Positions 1-7,901 of a DNA stretch of 10,286 bases are shown one piece after another. The stretch spans positions 43,619 to 53,904 of the forward strand of contig DOWS01000011.1 in assembly GCA_003519445.1 (NCBI GenBank), read 5' to 3'. The notes beneath the pieces are model-generated. The model searched no databases and was not told the DNA's origin. It saw nothing but the letters and a program-made list of their open reading frames with translations. Position numbers and translations under genes: made by a program. The first letter of the stretch is position 1. Every line of letters begins with the position of its first letter. The stretch is from Candidatus Daviesbacteria bacterium. GTDB taxonomy: Bacteria > Patescibacteriota > Microgenomatia > Daviesbacterales > UBA10151.

Positions 1-1874
1 CCCTGATATGGCATAAAAAAAGCCACATGAATTCTAACCGCATCTGCCCCGTATTTTTTTACCTCAATGTCCGGATTAACCACATTTCCTCTTGATTTAC
101 TCATTTTCTCCCCATCAGGCCCGAGTACTATCCCATGATTTATCCGTCTTTTGGCATACTCTTCAAAGGTCAATACCCCAATATCAAATAAAAACTTAAT
201 GAAAAAGCGCGAATAAAGGGTATGTCCAAGAGTGTGTTCTGCCCCGCCAAAGTAAATATCAACAGGCATCCATTTTTTTGCTATTTCTCCATCAAAGATC
301 TTATTTTCATTTTGAGGATCCAGATAGCGCAAGAAATACCAGGAATTGTCAAAAAACCCATCTAAAGTCTCCGCATCTCTTTTAGCTTTGCCTCCACATT
401 TTGAACATTTGGTATTGATCCAATCTTCTGCTGTTTCAAGAGGGGCTTTGCCTTTGGGGGTAAAATCAACTTTATCAGGTAAGCTAACAGGTAAGTCTTT
501 TTCCGGTACAGGCACTAAACCACATTTATCACAATGAATAATCGGCACCGGCGTCCCCCAATATCTCTGCCGCGACACAGACCAATCATGAAGATGATAT
601 TGCACTTTTCTTTTGCCATAACCTTTTTTTTCAATATACTTGATAATGTCTTCACGCACTTCTCCCCATTTTCTATTTTTAAATTCATTTGGCTCCTCTA
701 AAATACCATCTTCGGCATGATGATAGCAGTACTCAAGATTTCTAACTTTTTCTGCTTCAATTGGATCTTTTGGAAACATCACCGGATGAAGCGGCAAGTC
801 GTATTTTTTGGCAAAGGCAAAATCGCGTTCGTCGTGCGCAGACGCATTAACAACTCCCGTACCATACTCATAAATTACAAATGAGGCTACCCAGATAGAA
901 ATTAGTTTACCAGTTGGCGTATATTCTATGTATCTGCCTGTAAAGATCCCTTCCATTTCTTTGTCTGCATTAAACTTATTGGCTACTTTCTTTTTTCTGA
1001 TCTTCTCCACAAACTCCATGACATCTTTTTCATACTCTGTTCCTTTGACAAGTTCATAAACTTTTGGATGTTCAGGAGCAATAACTGTATATGTTTGGGC
1101 CATAAATGTTTGCGGCACTGAATCAAACATCTCAAAATGTAGTCCTAAATCTTTAACTTTGTATCTAAAAGTAACTCCTTCACTTTTACCAATCCAGTTA
1201 TTTTGCCCATCCTTAACCGCCTTGGGCCAATCAAGCGTGGAGTCTTTATCCCAAAGCAGCCTGTCGGCATACTCTGTAATTTTCAAAAACCACTGGGGAA
1301 TTTCTTTTGGAGTAACTTCGCTGTCACAGCGCTCGCATTTTCCCTCTACTACCTGCTCATCTGCTAAAACCGTTTGGCAACTTGGACACCAGTTGGCCAA
1401 TTTTTTATCCCTGAAAGCAATACCTTTCTCAAGCATTTTTAAAAAGATCCATTGATTCCATTTGTAATACTCGGGCAAACAGGTAATCACCTGATGGTCA
1501 AAACTAAAAGAAGCACCTATGGAAGAAAATTGCTGCCTCATAGCTTCTATATTAGACAAAGTCCATGTTTTTGGATGAATGCCTTTTTTGATAGCAGCGT
1601 TTTCTGCAGGCAGGCCAAAAGCATCAAAACCATTGGGGAAAAAAACATTTAATCCCTGCATCCGCTTCATTCTGGCAAAAATATCAGCCCCTCCAAAAGT
1701 AAACCAGTGACCCATATGCAGATCTCCTGAAGGATAAGCAAACTCGGCCAGACAATAATACTTATTCTCTTTATCCAGACCAGAGGCATAAATCCCCTCT
1801 TCTTCCCACTTTTTCTGCCATTTAGGTTCAATTTCGTTTGGAATATATTTTTTCATACCCATTGATGTTAGCAT
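1..1874 (-). CDS. leuS: Leucyl-tRNA synthetase, N-terminal 624 residues (C-terminus outside window)
   Basis: Class I aminoacyl-tRNA synthetase that charges tRNA-Leu in the cytoplasm. Visible landmarks: an HMGH (HIGH) signature at residues 53-56 preceded by an AEFAYPSGDLHMGH context; a zinc-ribbon with Cys pairs at 163/166 and 180/183; the inserted CP1 editing domain with an AHDERD motif (H347-D351) holding the conserved Asp; a second Cys-pair set at 448/451 and 490/493; and the KMSKS loop at 590-594. Family members are usually 800-900 residues, so roughly 200 or more residues (anticodon-binding and C-terminal domains) lie beyond the window edge. A stop codon directly precedes the ATG at 1874, making it the longest start. 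An AAGGA (1882-1878) sits only 3 nt upstream of it, so the in-frame ATGs at 1862 and 1856 remain possible. The Thr-rich editing peptide is divergent (see findings). It is divergently oriented from the ATPase operon. Confidence 0.97.
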   Translation of the reverse strand, partial: MLTSMGMKKYIPNEIEPKWQKKWEEEGIYASGLDKENKYYCLAEFAYPSGDLHMGHWFTFGGADIFARMKRMQGLNVFFPNGFDAFGLPAENAAIKKGIHPKTWTLSNIEAMRQQFSSIGASFSFDHQVITCLPEYYKWNQWIFLKMLEKGIAFRDKKLANWCPSCQTVLADEQVVEGKCERCDSEVTPKEIPQWFLKITEYADRLLWDKDSTLDWPKAVKDGQNNWIGKSEGVTFRYKVKDLGLHFEMFDSVPQTFMAQTYTVIAPEHPKVYELVKGTEYEKDVMEFVEKIRKKKVANKFNADKEMEGIFTGRYIEYTPTGKLISIWVASFVIYEYGTGVVNASAHDERDFAFAKKYDLPLHPVMFPKDPIEAEKVRNLEYCYHHAEDGILEEPNEFKNRKWGEVREDIIKYIEKKGYGKRKVQYHLHDWSVSRQRYWGTPVPIIHCDKCGLVPVPEKDLPVSLPDKVDFTPKGKAPLETAEDWINTKCSKCGGKAKRDAETLDGFFDNSWYFLRYLDPQNENKIFDGEIAKKWMPVDIYFGGAEHTLGHTLYSRFFIKFLFDIGVLTFEEYAKRRINHGIVLGPDGEKMSKSRGNVVNPDIEVKKYGADAVRIHVAFFMPYQ

Positions 1875-1891
1875 AAGTCCTTATTTAGGTC

Positions 1892-1916
1892 AATTAGAAA
1901 TTAGTAATTAGAAATT
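1892..1916. repeat. Period-7/14 tandem repeat (AATTAGA/AATTAGT)
   Basis: AATTAGAAATT occurs at 1892-1902 and again at 1906-1916, spaced exactly 14 nt. It reads as alternating heptamers AATTAGA-AATTAGT-AATTAGA. It lies just upstream of leuS, so it may be in the leuS leader or promoter region. No confident leuS promoter could be placed here. Confidence 0.7.
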
Positions 1917-1997
1917 CTTTTTCACTCCCCTTTTCACAAGCACAAAATCTACTTCTCTATGTCTTATTTGATATTCTTTGATTGATTTTGACTTATC

Positions 1998-2030
1998 CTA
2001 GTGACTAGTGACTAGTGACTAGTGACTAGT
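1998..2030. repeat. Heptanucleotide tandem repeat (GTGACTA)n
   Basis: Four perfect copies of GTGACTA at 2001-2028, extended by CTA on the left and GT on the right, give 33 bases of perfect 7-nt periodicity. ACTAGT inside the array is palindromic. It lies in the gap between leuS and the ATPase operon, outside any gene. A single inverted TAGTCAC occurs at 2996-3002, just after the first operon gene. Confidence 0.95.
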
Positions 2031-2080
2031 TTGAAGCCATGCGGGAATTATCCTGACCATATTTGAACTACTTTGACCTC

Positions 2081-2109
2081 TTGACAAATTATTTTCTTTT
2101 TATTATTGT
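2081..2109 (+). promoter_or_regulatory. Probable sigma70-type promoter of the ATPase operon
   Basis: A perfect -35 box TTGACA (2081-2086) is followed, 17 nt later, by TATTGT (2104-2109, 4 of 6 consensus). Transcription would begin near 2116 and give a leader of about 75 nt that contains the hairpin at 2118-2154. A second possible -10, TATAGT at 2174-2179, lies 11 nt before the start codon but has no good -35. Confidence 0.6.
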
Positions 2110-2117
2110 AAAAGTAC

Positions 2118-2154
2118 AAAAGCAGGAGCGAAGCAGACGGACGCTCCTGTTTTT
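2118..2154 (+). terminator. Intrinsic-terminator-like hairpin in the operon leader (possible attenuator)
   Basis: CAGGAGCG (2123-2130) pairs perfectly with CGCTCCTG (2142-2149) around an 11-nt loop. The stem can extend by a G-U pair and A-U pairs, and a T-run starts at 2150 (TTTTTGTTGCTTTT). It sits immediately downstream of the predicted promoter and upstream of the first gene. There is no plus-strand gene before it to terminate, so attenuation or a leader-stability role is the natural reading. This is inference. Confidence 0.6.
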
Positions 2155-2178
2155 GTTGCTTTTCCAAGCTTTTTATAG

Positions 2179-2991
<813 letters not shown>

Positions 2992-3002
2992 AAGTTAGTC
3001 AC

Positions 3003-3031
3003 TTGCCAGTATCTTGTTTCTGTCGTATTAT
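3003..3031 (+). promoter_or_regulatory. Candidate internal promoter giving a leaderless b-subunit mRNA
   Basis: TTGCCA (3003-3008, 5 of 6) is separated by exactly 17 nt from TATTAT (3026-3031, 5 of 6). Transcription would start about 7 nt after the -10, at or next to the A of the ATG at 3038, which has no Shine-Dalgarno. It lies in the 46-nt gap after the c-like gene. Confidence 0.5.
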
Positions 3032-3037
3032 CTAGTT

Positions 3038-3724
3038 ATGGAAAATCTGCCCATAGACTTGGGGGTCTTAATAGCTGCTGCCTTTGCTGTGGTGGCCATT
3101 ATCCTCTATCTCCGTGAATATAACCAAAGAAAAAAACTACAGTCCGAAGGTGATAAATTCCTGCAGCAGATCAAAGAGAAGGGCTGGGAAACTCTAAATC
3201 AATCCATTAAAAAATCCCAGGCTATTTTGGGCCAGGCAGAACTGGCAGGGGTGAAAGTAGCAGCCCAAACCAGCTTTGAAACCTCTAAATTAGAGGAGGA
3301 ATATTCCAGACAACTTCAAGCAGTACTCAACCAATCTCAAAGAGCCATCACCGCTTCCCAAAATCAACTTTTACAATTCATGCAGGATTTACAAAAAAGA
3401 AGCGGGGAATTTGAACAAGCCAGTCAAAGCAGCGGCCAAGAGAGAATTAATCAGCTTTTTGAAAGATTAGAAACAAAATTATCTGATTTTTTGATACAAA
3501 CAGAGCAAAAAACCACCTCCTCTATTGAGCTGGAGCTTAAAGCCGCTAGGCAACTCCTGGACACTTATAAAAGCGAGCAGCTAAAACTAATTGATGAGAA
3601 TATCATGGCCATGATGGAACAAACGCTAAGTCTGGTTTTGGCTAAAAAATTATCCCTTAAGGATCAGTTGGATCTTATTTATGAAGCGCTGGAAAAAGCC
3701 AAAATAGAAAAATTTATAGTATGA
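3038..3724 (+). CDS. atpF: F-type ATPase subunit b-like stator protein
   Basis: 228 residues: a short N-terminus, one membrane helix (about residues 8-25, ending ILYLREY), then a long charged, Gln/Glu/Lys-rich helical region predicted to be coiled coil. The C-terminal end (about 195-228) resembles the delta-binding end of subunit b. Family role: peripheral stalk that holds the alpha3beta3 head against rotation. It is about 70 residues longer than typical b (around 156), giving a longer stalk. Position between the c-like gene and delta is as in normal atp operons, and it overlaps delta by 4 nt (ATGA). I chose the ATG at 3038 rather than the TTG at 3014 because the extra eight residues (MFLSYYLV) are not b-like and a promoter -10 lies inside that stretch. 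Sequence identity to known b is weak, so the call rests on architecture and position. Confidence 0.82.
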   Translation: MENLPIDLGVLIAAAFAVVAIILYLREYNQRKKLQSEGDKFLQQIKEKGWETLNQSIKKSQAILGQAELAGVKVAAQTSFETSKLEEEYSRQLQAVLNQSQRAITASQNQLLQFMQDLQKRSGEFEQASQSSGQERINQLFERLETKLSDFLIQTEQKTTSSIELELKAARQLLDTYKSEQLKLIDENIMAMMEQTLSLVLAKKLSLKDQLDLIYEALEKAKIEKFIV

Positions 3725-4200
3725 ACAACTTACTAAATACCATTTTAAAAGATACCTTCAGCGTAAACTTGCTAAAACACAGACTCCGGATCCTTAAGTC
3801 CAATTTATTAAAAACATTTTTTGGTAGCAACCAAGAAGAACTATCCCTTTGCGCCGAAGACATTAATTGGTTAAAATCCATCCCTCTACCTTTATACCAA
3901 CAATTTGACAAAGATAATGTTTATCAAATTTTTTCCAATCTGGAAATGGAAATTTCCAAACTTAAAGTCCTTACCATATACCTGACATTTGAGCCGGACG
4001 AGATAACTTTAAGTCAAATAGGCGCATTTGCCAGAAAAACCTTTGATCCAACATTACTTTTGGATATCAAATTAAACCCAAATTTAATTGCAGGCACTGC
4101 TTTTGCCTGGAAAGGAATTTACAAGGATTATTCACTCCACGCCAAAATAGAGGAAAAAAAACCTGAAATTTTGGAAGGATTTAAAAGGTTTTTAAGATAG
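3721..4200 (+). CDS. atpH: F-type ATPase subunit delta (OSCP-like)
   Basis: 159 residues, slightly shorter than the usual 175-180. The C-terminal part (about 80-150) has the family pattern: a beta strand (KVLTIYLTF), a short helix around LSQIGAFARKTF, then LDIKLNPNLIAGTAFAWKG and YKDYSLHAKIEE. This matches the delta segment in which a D-P-x-L-I-G-G turn precedes two strands. Family role: joins the top of the F1 head to subunit b. The N-terminal helical part (1-75) is divergent. It starts inside the b stop codon (ATGA), implying translational coupling. It is followed 6 nt later, in the same reading frame, by the alpha gene. No Shine-Dalgarno is visible. Confidence 0.85.
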   Translation: MNNLLNTILKDTFSVNLLKHRLRILKSNLLKTFFGSNQEELSLCAEDINWLKSIPLPLYQQFDKDNVYQIFSNLEMEISKLKVLTIYLTFEPDEITLSQIGAFARKTFDPTLLLDIKLNPNLIAGTAFAWKGIYKDYSLHAKIEEKKPEILEGFKRFLR

Positions 4201-4206
4201 GGTAAT

Positions 4207-5658
4207 ATGAATCAAACACAAGAAGTGGGCTATGTTGTTTCGAACCGGGATTTCCTAGTCTATCTGGATGGTTTTCCCAGCATCAGGATTAATGATATGG
4301 TGGAATCGGAAACCTCGCAGCGCGGCTGGGTTAACTCAACTTTACAGGATAAAATTGAAGTTTTAATGTTAGACGAAGGAACGGTTAAGCCAAAACAGCA
4401 ATTCAAAAAACTTCCTTCCCGCCTGGCAGTTTCTGTGGGAGATTTTTTACTGGGACGGGCCATTAACCCGCTGGGAATACCTATTGATGGCAAAGGTTTG
4501 CTTTCTAAAACCAAAGCAGATTATTCAGAACTTGAACAACCGGTTCCCGGAATTGAATCCCGTCAATTTATCAGCAATCAATTTTTAACAGGAATAACTT
4601 TGGTTGACAGCTTAATTCCCCTGGGTAAAGGCCAAAGAGAGCTGGTATTAGGGGATGCCCATTCCGGTAAAACCGGATTTTTATTGGATTTAATTATAAA
4701 TCAAAAAAATACCGGCGTAATTTGTATTTACGGCTCCATTGGCAAACCGTCTGTTGCAGTCAGAAGCTTAATTGATGTTTTAAAAAGCAATAAGGCGCTG
4801 GATTACAGCGTAATCATTGCTGCCTCTTCCTCCGAACCTGCCCCGTTAATTTTTCTTACGCCTAAAACAGCTTTTACAGTCGCCGAATATTTCCAAAAAA
4901 AAGGTAAAGATGTACTCTTAATTTTAGATGATTTAGGAACTCATGCCAAAATTTATAGAGAAATGGCCCTTTTGGGCAACAAAGCCCCTGGAAGAGAATC
5001 TTATCCCGGTGATATTTTTTATCAGCATGCGCATCTTTTGGAACGGGCAGGAAATTTTTTGCCCGGGGCAGGAGGAGGTTCTATTACTGCCCTGCCTGTG
5101 ATTGAACTTAATTTAAATGATTTCACCACCTTAATCCCCACTAATCTTATGTCTATGACCGATGGCCATTTGCTATTTAAGGCCGGTTTACATTCTCAAG
5201 GACAAACCCCTGCCATTGATATTTCTTTGTCAGTATCCAGAGTGGGCAGGCAAACTCAAGACCGGGTAAGTAATTTATTATCCACAAAAATAAGACAAAT
5301 ACTCTCCGAAGCGGCGGATTTGGAAACAGTCTCCCGTTTTTCTCAAGAGCTGCCTTTGGAAACACAGTTAATCCTGGAAAGGCGGGATCAAATAATGGAG
5401 CTTTTGAAACAGGAACCCTTCACAGCAACCCCTAAACCAATCCAAGCTATTCTTTTAGCTCTCCCTTTTACCGGTTTTCTAAAAGACAAAGACCAAGCAT
5501 TTTTGGAAAGAAACAAAAAAATTTTGGAACAGGCTTTTTTAACTAACCCCGGCCTTTTATCTATCAGCCGCTCAATAAAAAATTTGAAAACAGATACGGA
5601 GTTTATAAAACTTTTGGAAGGGGCAGGGCCGGTTTTGGCAAAATTGTGCCCTGCATAA
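4207..5658 (+). CDS. atpA: F1 ATPase subunit alpha, lacking the usual N-terminal helix
   Basis: 483 residues. Regulatory nucleotide-binding subunit of the alpha3beta3 head. Landmarks: N-terminal beta barrel (about 5-75); P-loop GDAHSGKT (149-156; GDRQTGKT in E. coli); Walker B LLILDD (237-242); PGRESYPGDIFYQHAHLLERA (261-281); a PAIDISLSVSRVG segment carrying the arginine finger at R345 that reaches the beta catalytic site; C-terminal helical domain to 483. The protein begins about 24 residues later than canonical alpha, directly in the barrel (EVGYVVS). An in-frame TAG (4198-4200, the delta stop) lies 6 nt upstream, so no longer start exists. The missing helix is the one that binds delta in known enzymes. 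A weak AGGG lies before the ATG. The gamma gene starts 1 nt after the stop. Confidence 0.97.
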   Translation: MNQTQEVGYVVSNRDFLVYLDGFPSIRINDMVESETSQRGWVNSTLQDKIEVLMLDEGTVKPKQQFKKLPSRLAVSVGDFLLGRAINPLGIPIDGKGLLSKTKADYSELEQPVPGIESRQFISNQFLTGITLVDSLIPLGKGQRELVLGDAHSGKTGFLLDLIINQKNTGVICIYGSIGKPSVAVRSLIDVLKSNKALDYSVIIAASSSEPAPLIFLTPKTAFTVAEYFQKKGKDVLLILDDLGTHAKIYREMALLGNKAPGRESYPGDIFYQHAHLLERAGNFLPGAGGGSITALPVIELNLNDFTTLIPTNLMSMTDGHLLFKAGLHSQGQTPAIDISLSVSRVGRQTQDRVSNLLSTKIRQILSEAADLETVSRFSQELPLETQLILERRDQIMELLKQEPFTATPKPIQAILLALPFTGFLKDKDQAFLERNKKILEQAFLTNPGLLSISRSIKNLKTDTEFIKLLEGAGPVLAKLCPA

Positions 5659-5659
5659 A

Positions 5660-6529
5660 ATGACAATAAAAGAAATTGAGGAAAATTTAGAAGAAGGCGA
5701 ATCCCTAAAAGCAATGGCTCAAGCTTTTTCAGAAATTGCCAACCTAAAAATCAAGCGGATCAGAAATGCCGTAGAAAGAAACAGATTATTTTATGATGAA
5801 ATCTCAAAAGTCTACTCCATAGTAAAAGCTTTCGCTCTTAAAAAAAAGGTTGCCATTATAAAACCTAAAAAAAGACTGTGCATACTCCTTACCTCAAATT
5901 ACAAATTCTACGGCAATATCAATTCCCTTTTAACAAAATACTTTATCGGGTCAACCAGAGAGCTGCCTGATGTGGACAGAATTATCCTGGGAAAAGGCGG
6001 CATTGATTTTTTTAAAGCAACAAAGCTACTCCCAAACTATCAGGAAATAATACTAAAAACCGACATGCCTACAGGTTTAGAACTTACAGGTCTGGCCAGA
6101 ATCTGCTCTGAATACAATCAGGTACTGGTTTTCCATTCCAGTTTTAAAAGCTTGCTAACCCAAAAAGCCACATTTGCAGATATAACTGCCCTCTCTTTAT
6201 ATCTAAAGGAATTTCAAATAAAACCTTTAGATCCCAAAAATAAAGAGGATTTTATGCATTTCATTTTTGAACCCGAGCTACCAAAAATTCTTTCTTTTTT
6301 TGACAGCCAAATACTGCATTTGCTTTTGGAACAAACTTTTTTAGAATCGGAACTTTCCAGGACCGCTTCCCGTTTTATTTCCATGGATACTGCCGAAACA
6401 GAGGCTAACAAATTCATCATGGAATATAAAAAACTTAAAAGCTATGCTAAAAGAAATCTGGAAAATAATAAGATTCTGGAAAACTATGCCAGCCTCGCGG
6501 CTAAAAGGAATTATGACAACTTTAATTAA
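5660..6529 (+). CDS. atpG: F1 ATPase subunit gamma (central stalk)
   Basis: 289 residues, the normal length for gamma (around 287). Family role: rotating shaft inside the alpha3beta3 head, with a foot that rests on the c ring. The N-terminal helix contains SLKAMAQAFSEIANLKIKR (15-33), matching the usual ITKAMxMVAASKxRR. The central Rossmann-like part starts with CILLTSNYKFYGNIN (74-88), where canonical gamma has a TSDRGLCGGLN motif. The C-terminal helix has the clear signature SELSRTASRFISMDTAETEAN (230-250). The two ends that form the shaft are therefore better conserved than the middle. It begins 1 nt after alpha and overlaps beta by 17 nt. No Shine-Dalgarno is evident, so translational coupling to alpha is likely. 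Confidence 0.93.
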   Translation: MTIKEIEENLEEGESLKAMAQAFSEIANLKIKRIRNAVERNRLFYDEISKVYSIVKAFALKKKVAIIKPKKRLCILLTSNYKFYGNINSLLTKYFIGSTRELPDVDRIILGKGGIDFFKATKLLPNYQEIILKTDMPTGLELTGLARICSEYNQVLVFHSSFKSLLTQKATFADITALSLYLKEFQIKPLDPKNKEDFMHFIFEPELPKILSFFDSQILHLLLEQTFLESELSRTASRFISMDTAETEANKFIMEYKKLKSYAKRNLENNKILENYASLAAKRNYDNFN

Positions 6530-7901
6530 CTCTGTCAAAGGAACAATTATCTCTGTTAACGGACAAATTGCCCAAGTTGAAATTGAAGGTGATATATTTC
6601 CGATGCTTTCCGAAATTCTAATATCTCCTGATGATCCAAGTATTATATTGGAGGTTTTCTCACAGTCCCAAGCACAAGTTTTTTGCCAGATCTTATCAAA
6701 CCCCGACAAACTTTTTAGAGGGATGCAGGTCTTAGGCAGCGGGTCTGATTTGAAAATACCGGTGGGGAAGACTTGTTTAGGACGGGTATTAGATGTTTTC
6801 GGGACTCCCAGAGATACTCTGGGTCCAATAAATAAAGCTTCTCAAACTTCAATTTACTCCAAAGCGCCTTCCTTAAATATTGTAAAAGTAAGCTACCAAA
6901 TCCTGGAAACAGGCATTAAGGCAATTGACTTTTTGACCCCGGTCGAAAAAGGCGGGAAAGTGGGTTTTATAGGAGGTGCCGGGGTGGGAAAAACTATTCT
7001 TTTAACAGAACTGCTGCACAACATTACAGCCACCCAAAAAAATGTTTATTCGGTGTTTGCAGGAGTTGGTGAGAGAATCAGGGAGGGCCAGGAATTATAT
7101 CAAAGGCTTAAAGAATCAGGGGTTTTACCAAAAACTATTATTATTTTAGGTCAAATGAACGAGAATGCAGCCATAAGATTTAGAGTTGCCCAGGCAGCGG
7201 TTGCCCAGGCAGAATATTTTAGAGATGAATTAAAATCAGATGTGTTATTTTTTATTGATAACATGTTCAGGTTTGTCCAGGCAGGATCAGAAGTAGCTAC
7301 CTTACTAGGCACTATCCCTTCTGAACAAGCTTACCAGGCAACCCTACAAACCGAAATATCCACCCTCGAAGACCGGCTTATATCAACAGAAAATGGCGCT
7401 ATCACCTCATTTCAAAATGTCTATGTGCCTGCTGACGAAATCACAGATGCCGGGGTTGTGGCAGTTACATCTTTTTTGGATACTGCTGTTGTTTTATCCC
7501 GCTCTGTTGCCCAAAAGGGAATTTACCCTCCAATAGACCTTTTCCAGTCATCTGCTTCCACCATCTCAAAAGCTACTTTAGGAGAGGCTCATTTCAAGGC
7601 TTTTACCCAGTTCCAACAATTATTGGATAACTATAACAAACTATCACATATTGTAGCAATTGTTGGTGAAGAAGAATTGTCCGCAGAAAACAGAATTTTA
7701 TACAACAGGACTAAAAAAATTATCAACTACCTGACACAACCTTTTTTTATGACAGAAAAACAAACCGGTAAAAAAGGCGTTGCTATCCAACGAGAAACAA
7801 CAATAAAAGATATAGAAATGATACTTTCCGGCTCTTTAGATAACATCCCTGCAGATAAATTTATGTTTATCGGATCTTTGGCTGATGCCAAGATAATATG
7901 A
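6513..7901 (+). CDS. atpD: F1 ATPase catalytic subunit beta
   Basis: 462 residues, matching normal beta (around 460). Catalytic subunit of the head. Landmarks: beta barrel 1-75; P-loop GGAGVGKT (154-161); catalytic Glu in GVGERIREG (E187) with adjacent Arg; Arg in the RFRV segment (222-225); Walker B LFFIDN (245-250); YVPADEITD (304-312); the IYPP adenine-pocket region (337-340). Most catalytic residues are therefore intact. Divergent points: DPAPAT after YVPADxxTD is DAGVVAV, the PROSITE-type alpha/beta signature is degenerate (PPIDLFQSSA), and the DELSEED loop is EEELSAEN (386-393). I chose ATG 6513, not the upstream ATG at 6444, because homology starts here and AAAAGGAA precedes it. It overlaps the gamma gene by 17 nt and epsilon by 4 nt. 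Confidence 0.97.
   Translation: MTTLINSVKGTIISVNGQIAQVEIEGDIFPMLSEILISPDDPSIILEVFSQSQAQVFCQILSNPDKLFRGMQVLGSGSDLKIPVGKTCLGRVLDVFGTPRDTLGPINKASQTSIYSKAPSLNIVKVSYQILETGIKAIDFLTPVEKGGKVGFIGGAGVGKTILLTELLHNITATQKNVYSVFAGVGERIREGQELYQRLKESGVLPKTIIILGQMNENAAIRFRVAQAAVAQAEYFRDELKSDVLFFIDNMFRFVQAGSEVATLLGTIPSEQAYQATLQTEISTLEDRLISTENGAITSFQNVYVPADEITDAGVVAVTSFLDTAVVLSRSVAQKGIYPPIDLFQSSASTISKATLGEAHFKAFTQFQQLLDNYNKLSHIVAIVGEEELSAENRILYNRTKKIINYLTQPFFMTEKQTGKKGVAIQRETTIKDIEMILSGSLDNIPADKFMFIGSLADAKII

Noticed and set aside
1159..1652. Plus-strand open frames over leuS
   Set aside because: They are antisense shadows of a clear leucyl-tRNA synthetase frame with no recognisable protein features.
1998..2030. 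CRISPR array or attachment site
   Set aside because: Units are 7 nt with no spacers and no nearby integrase or cas gene; it is a simple tandem repeat.
3014..3037. Upstream TTG start adding eight residues to the b-like protein
   Set aside because: The added residues are not b-like, there is no ribosome binding site, and a good -10 box (3026-3031) lies inside the stretch; the ATG at 3038 fits better.
6444..6512. Longer beta start at 6444
   Set aside because: The extra 23 residues are the gamma C-terminus read in another frame; beta homology starts at 6513, which has an AAAAGGAA before it.
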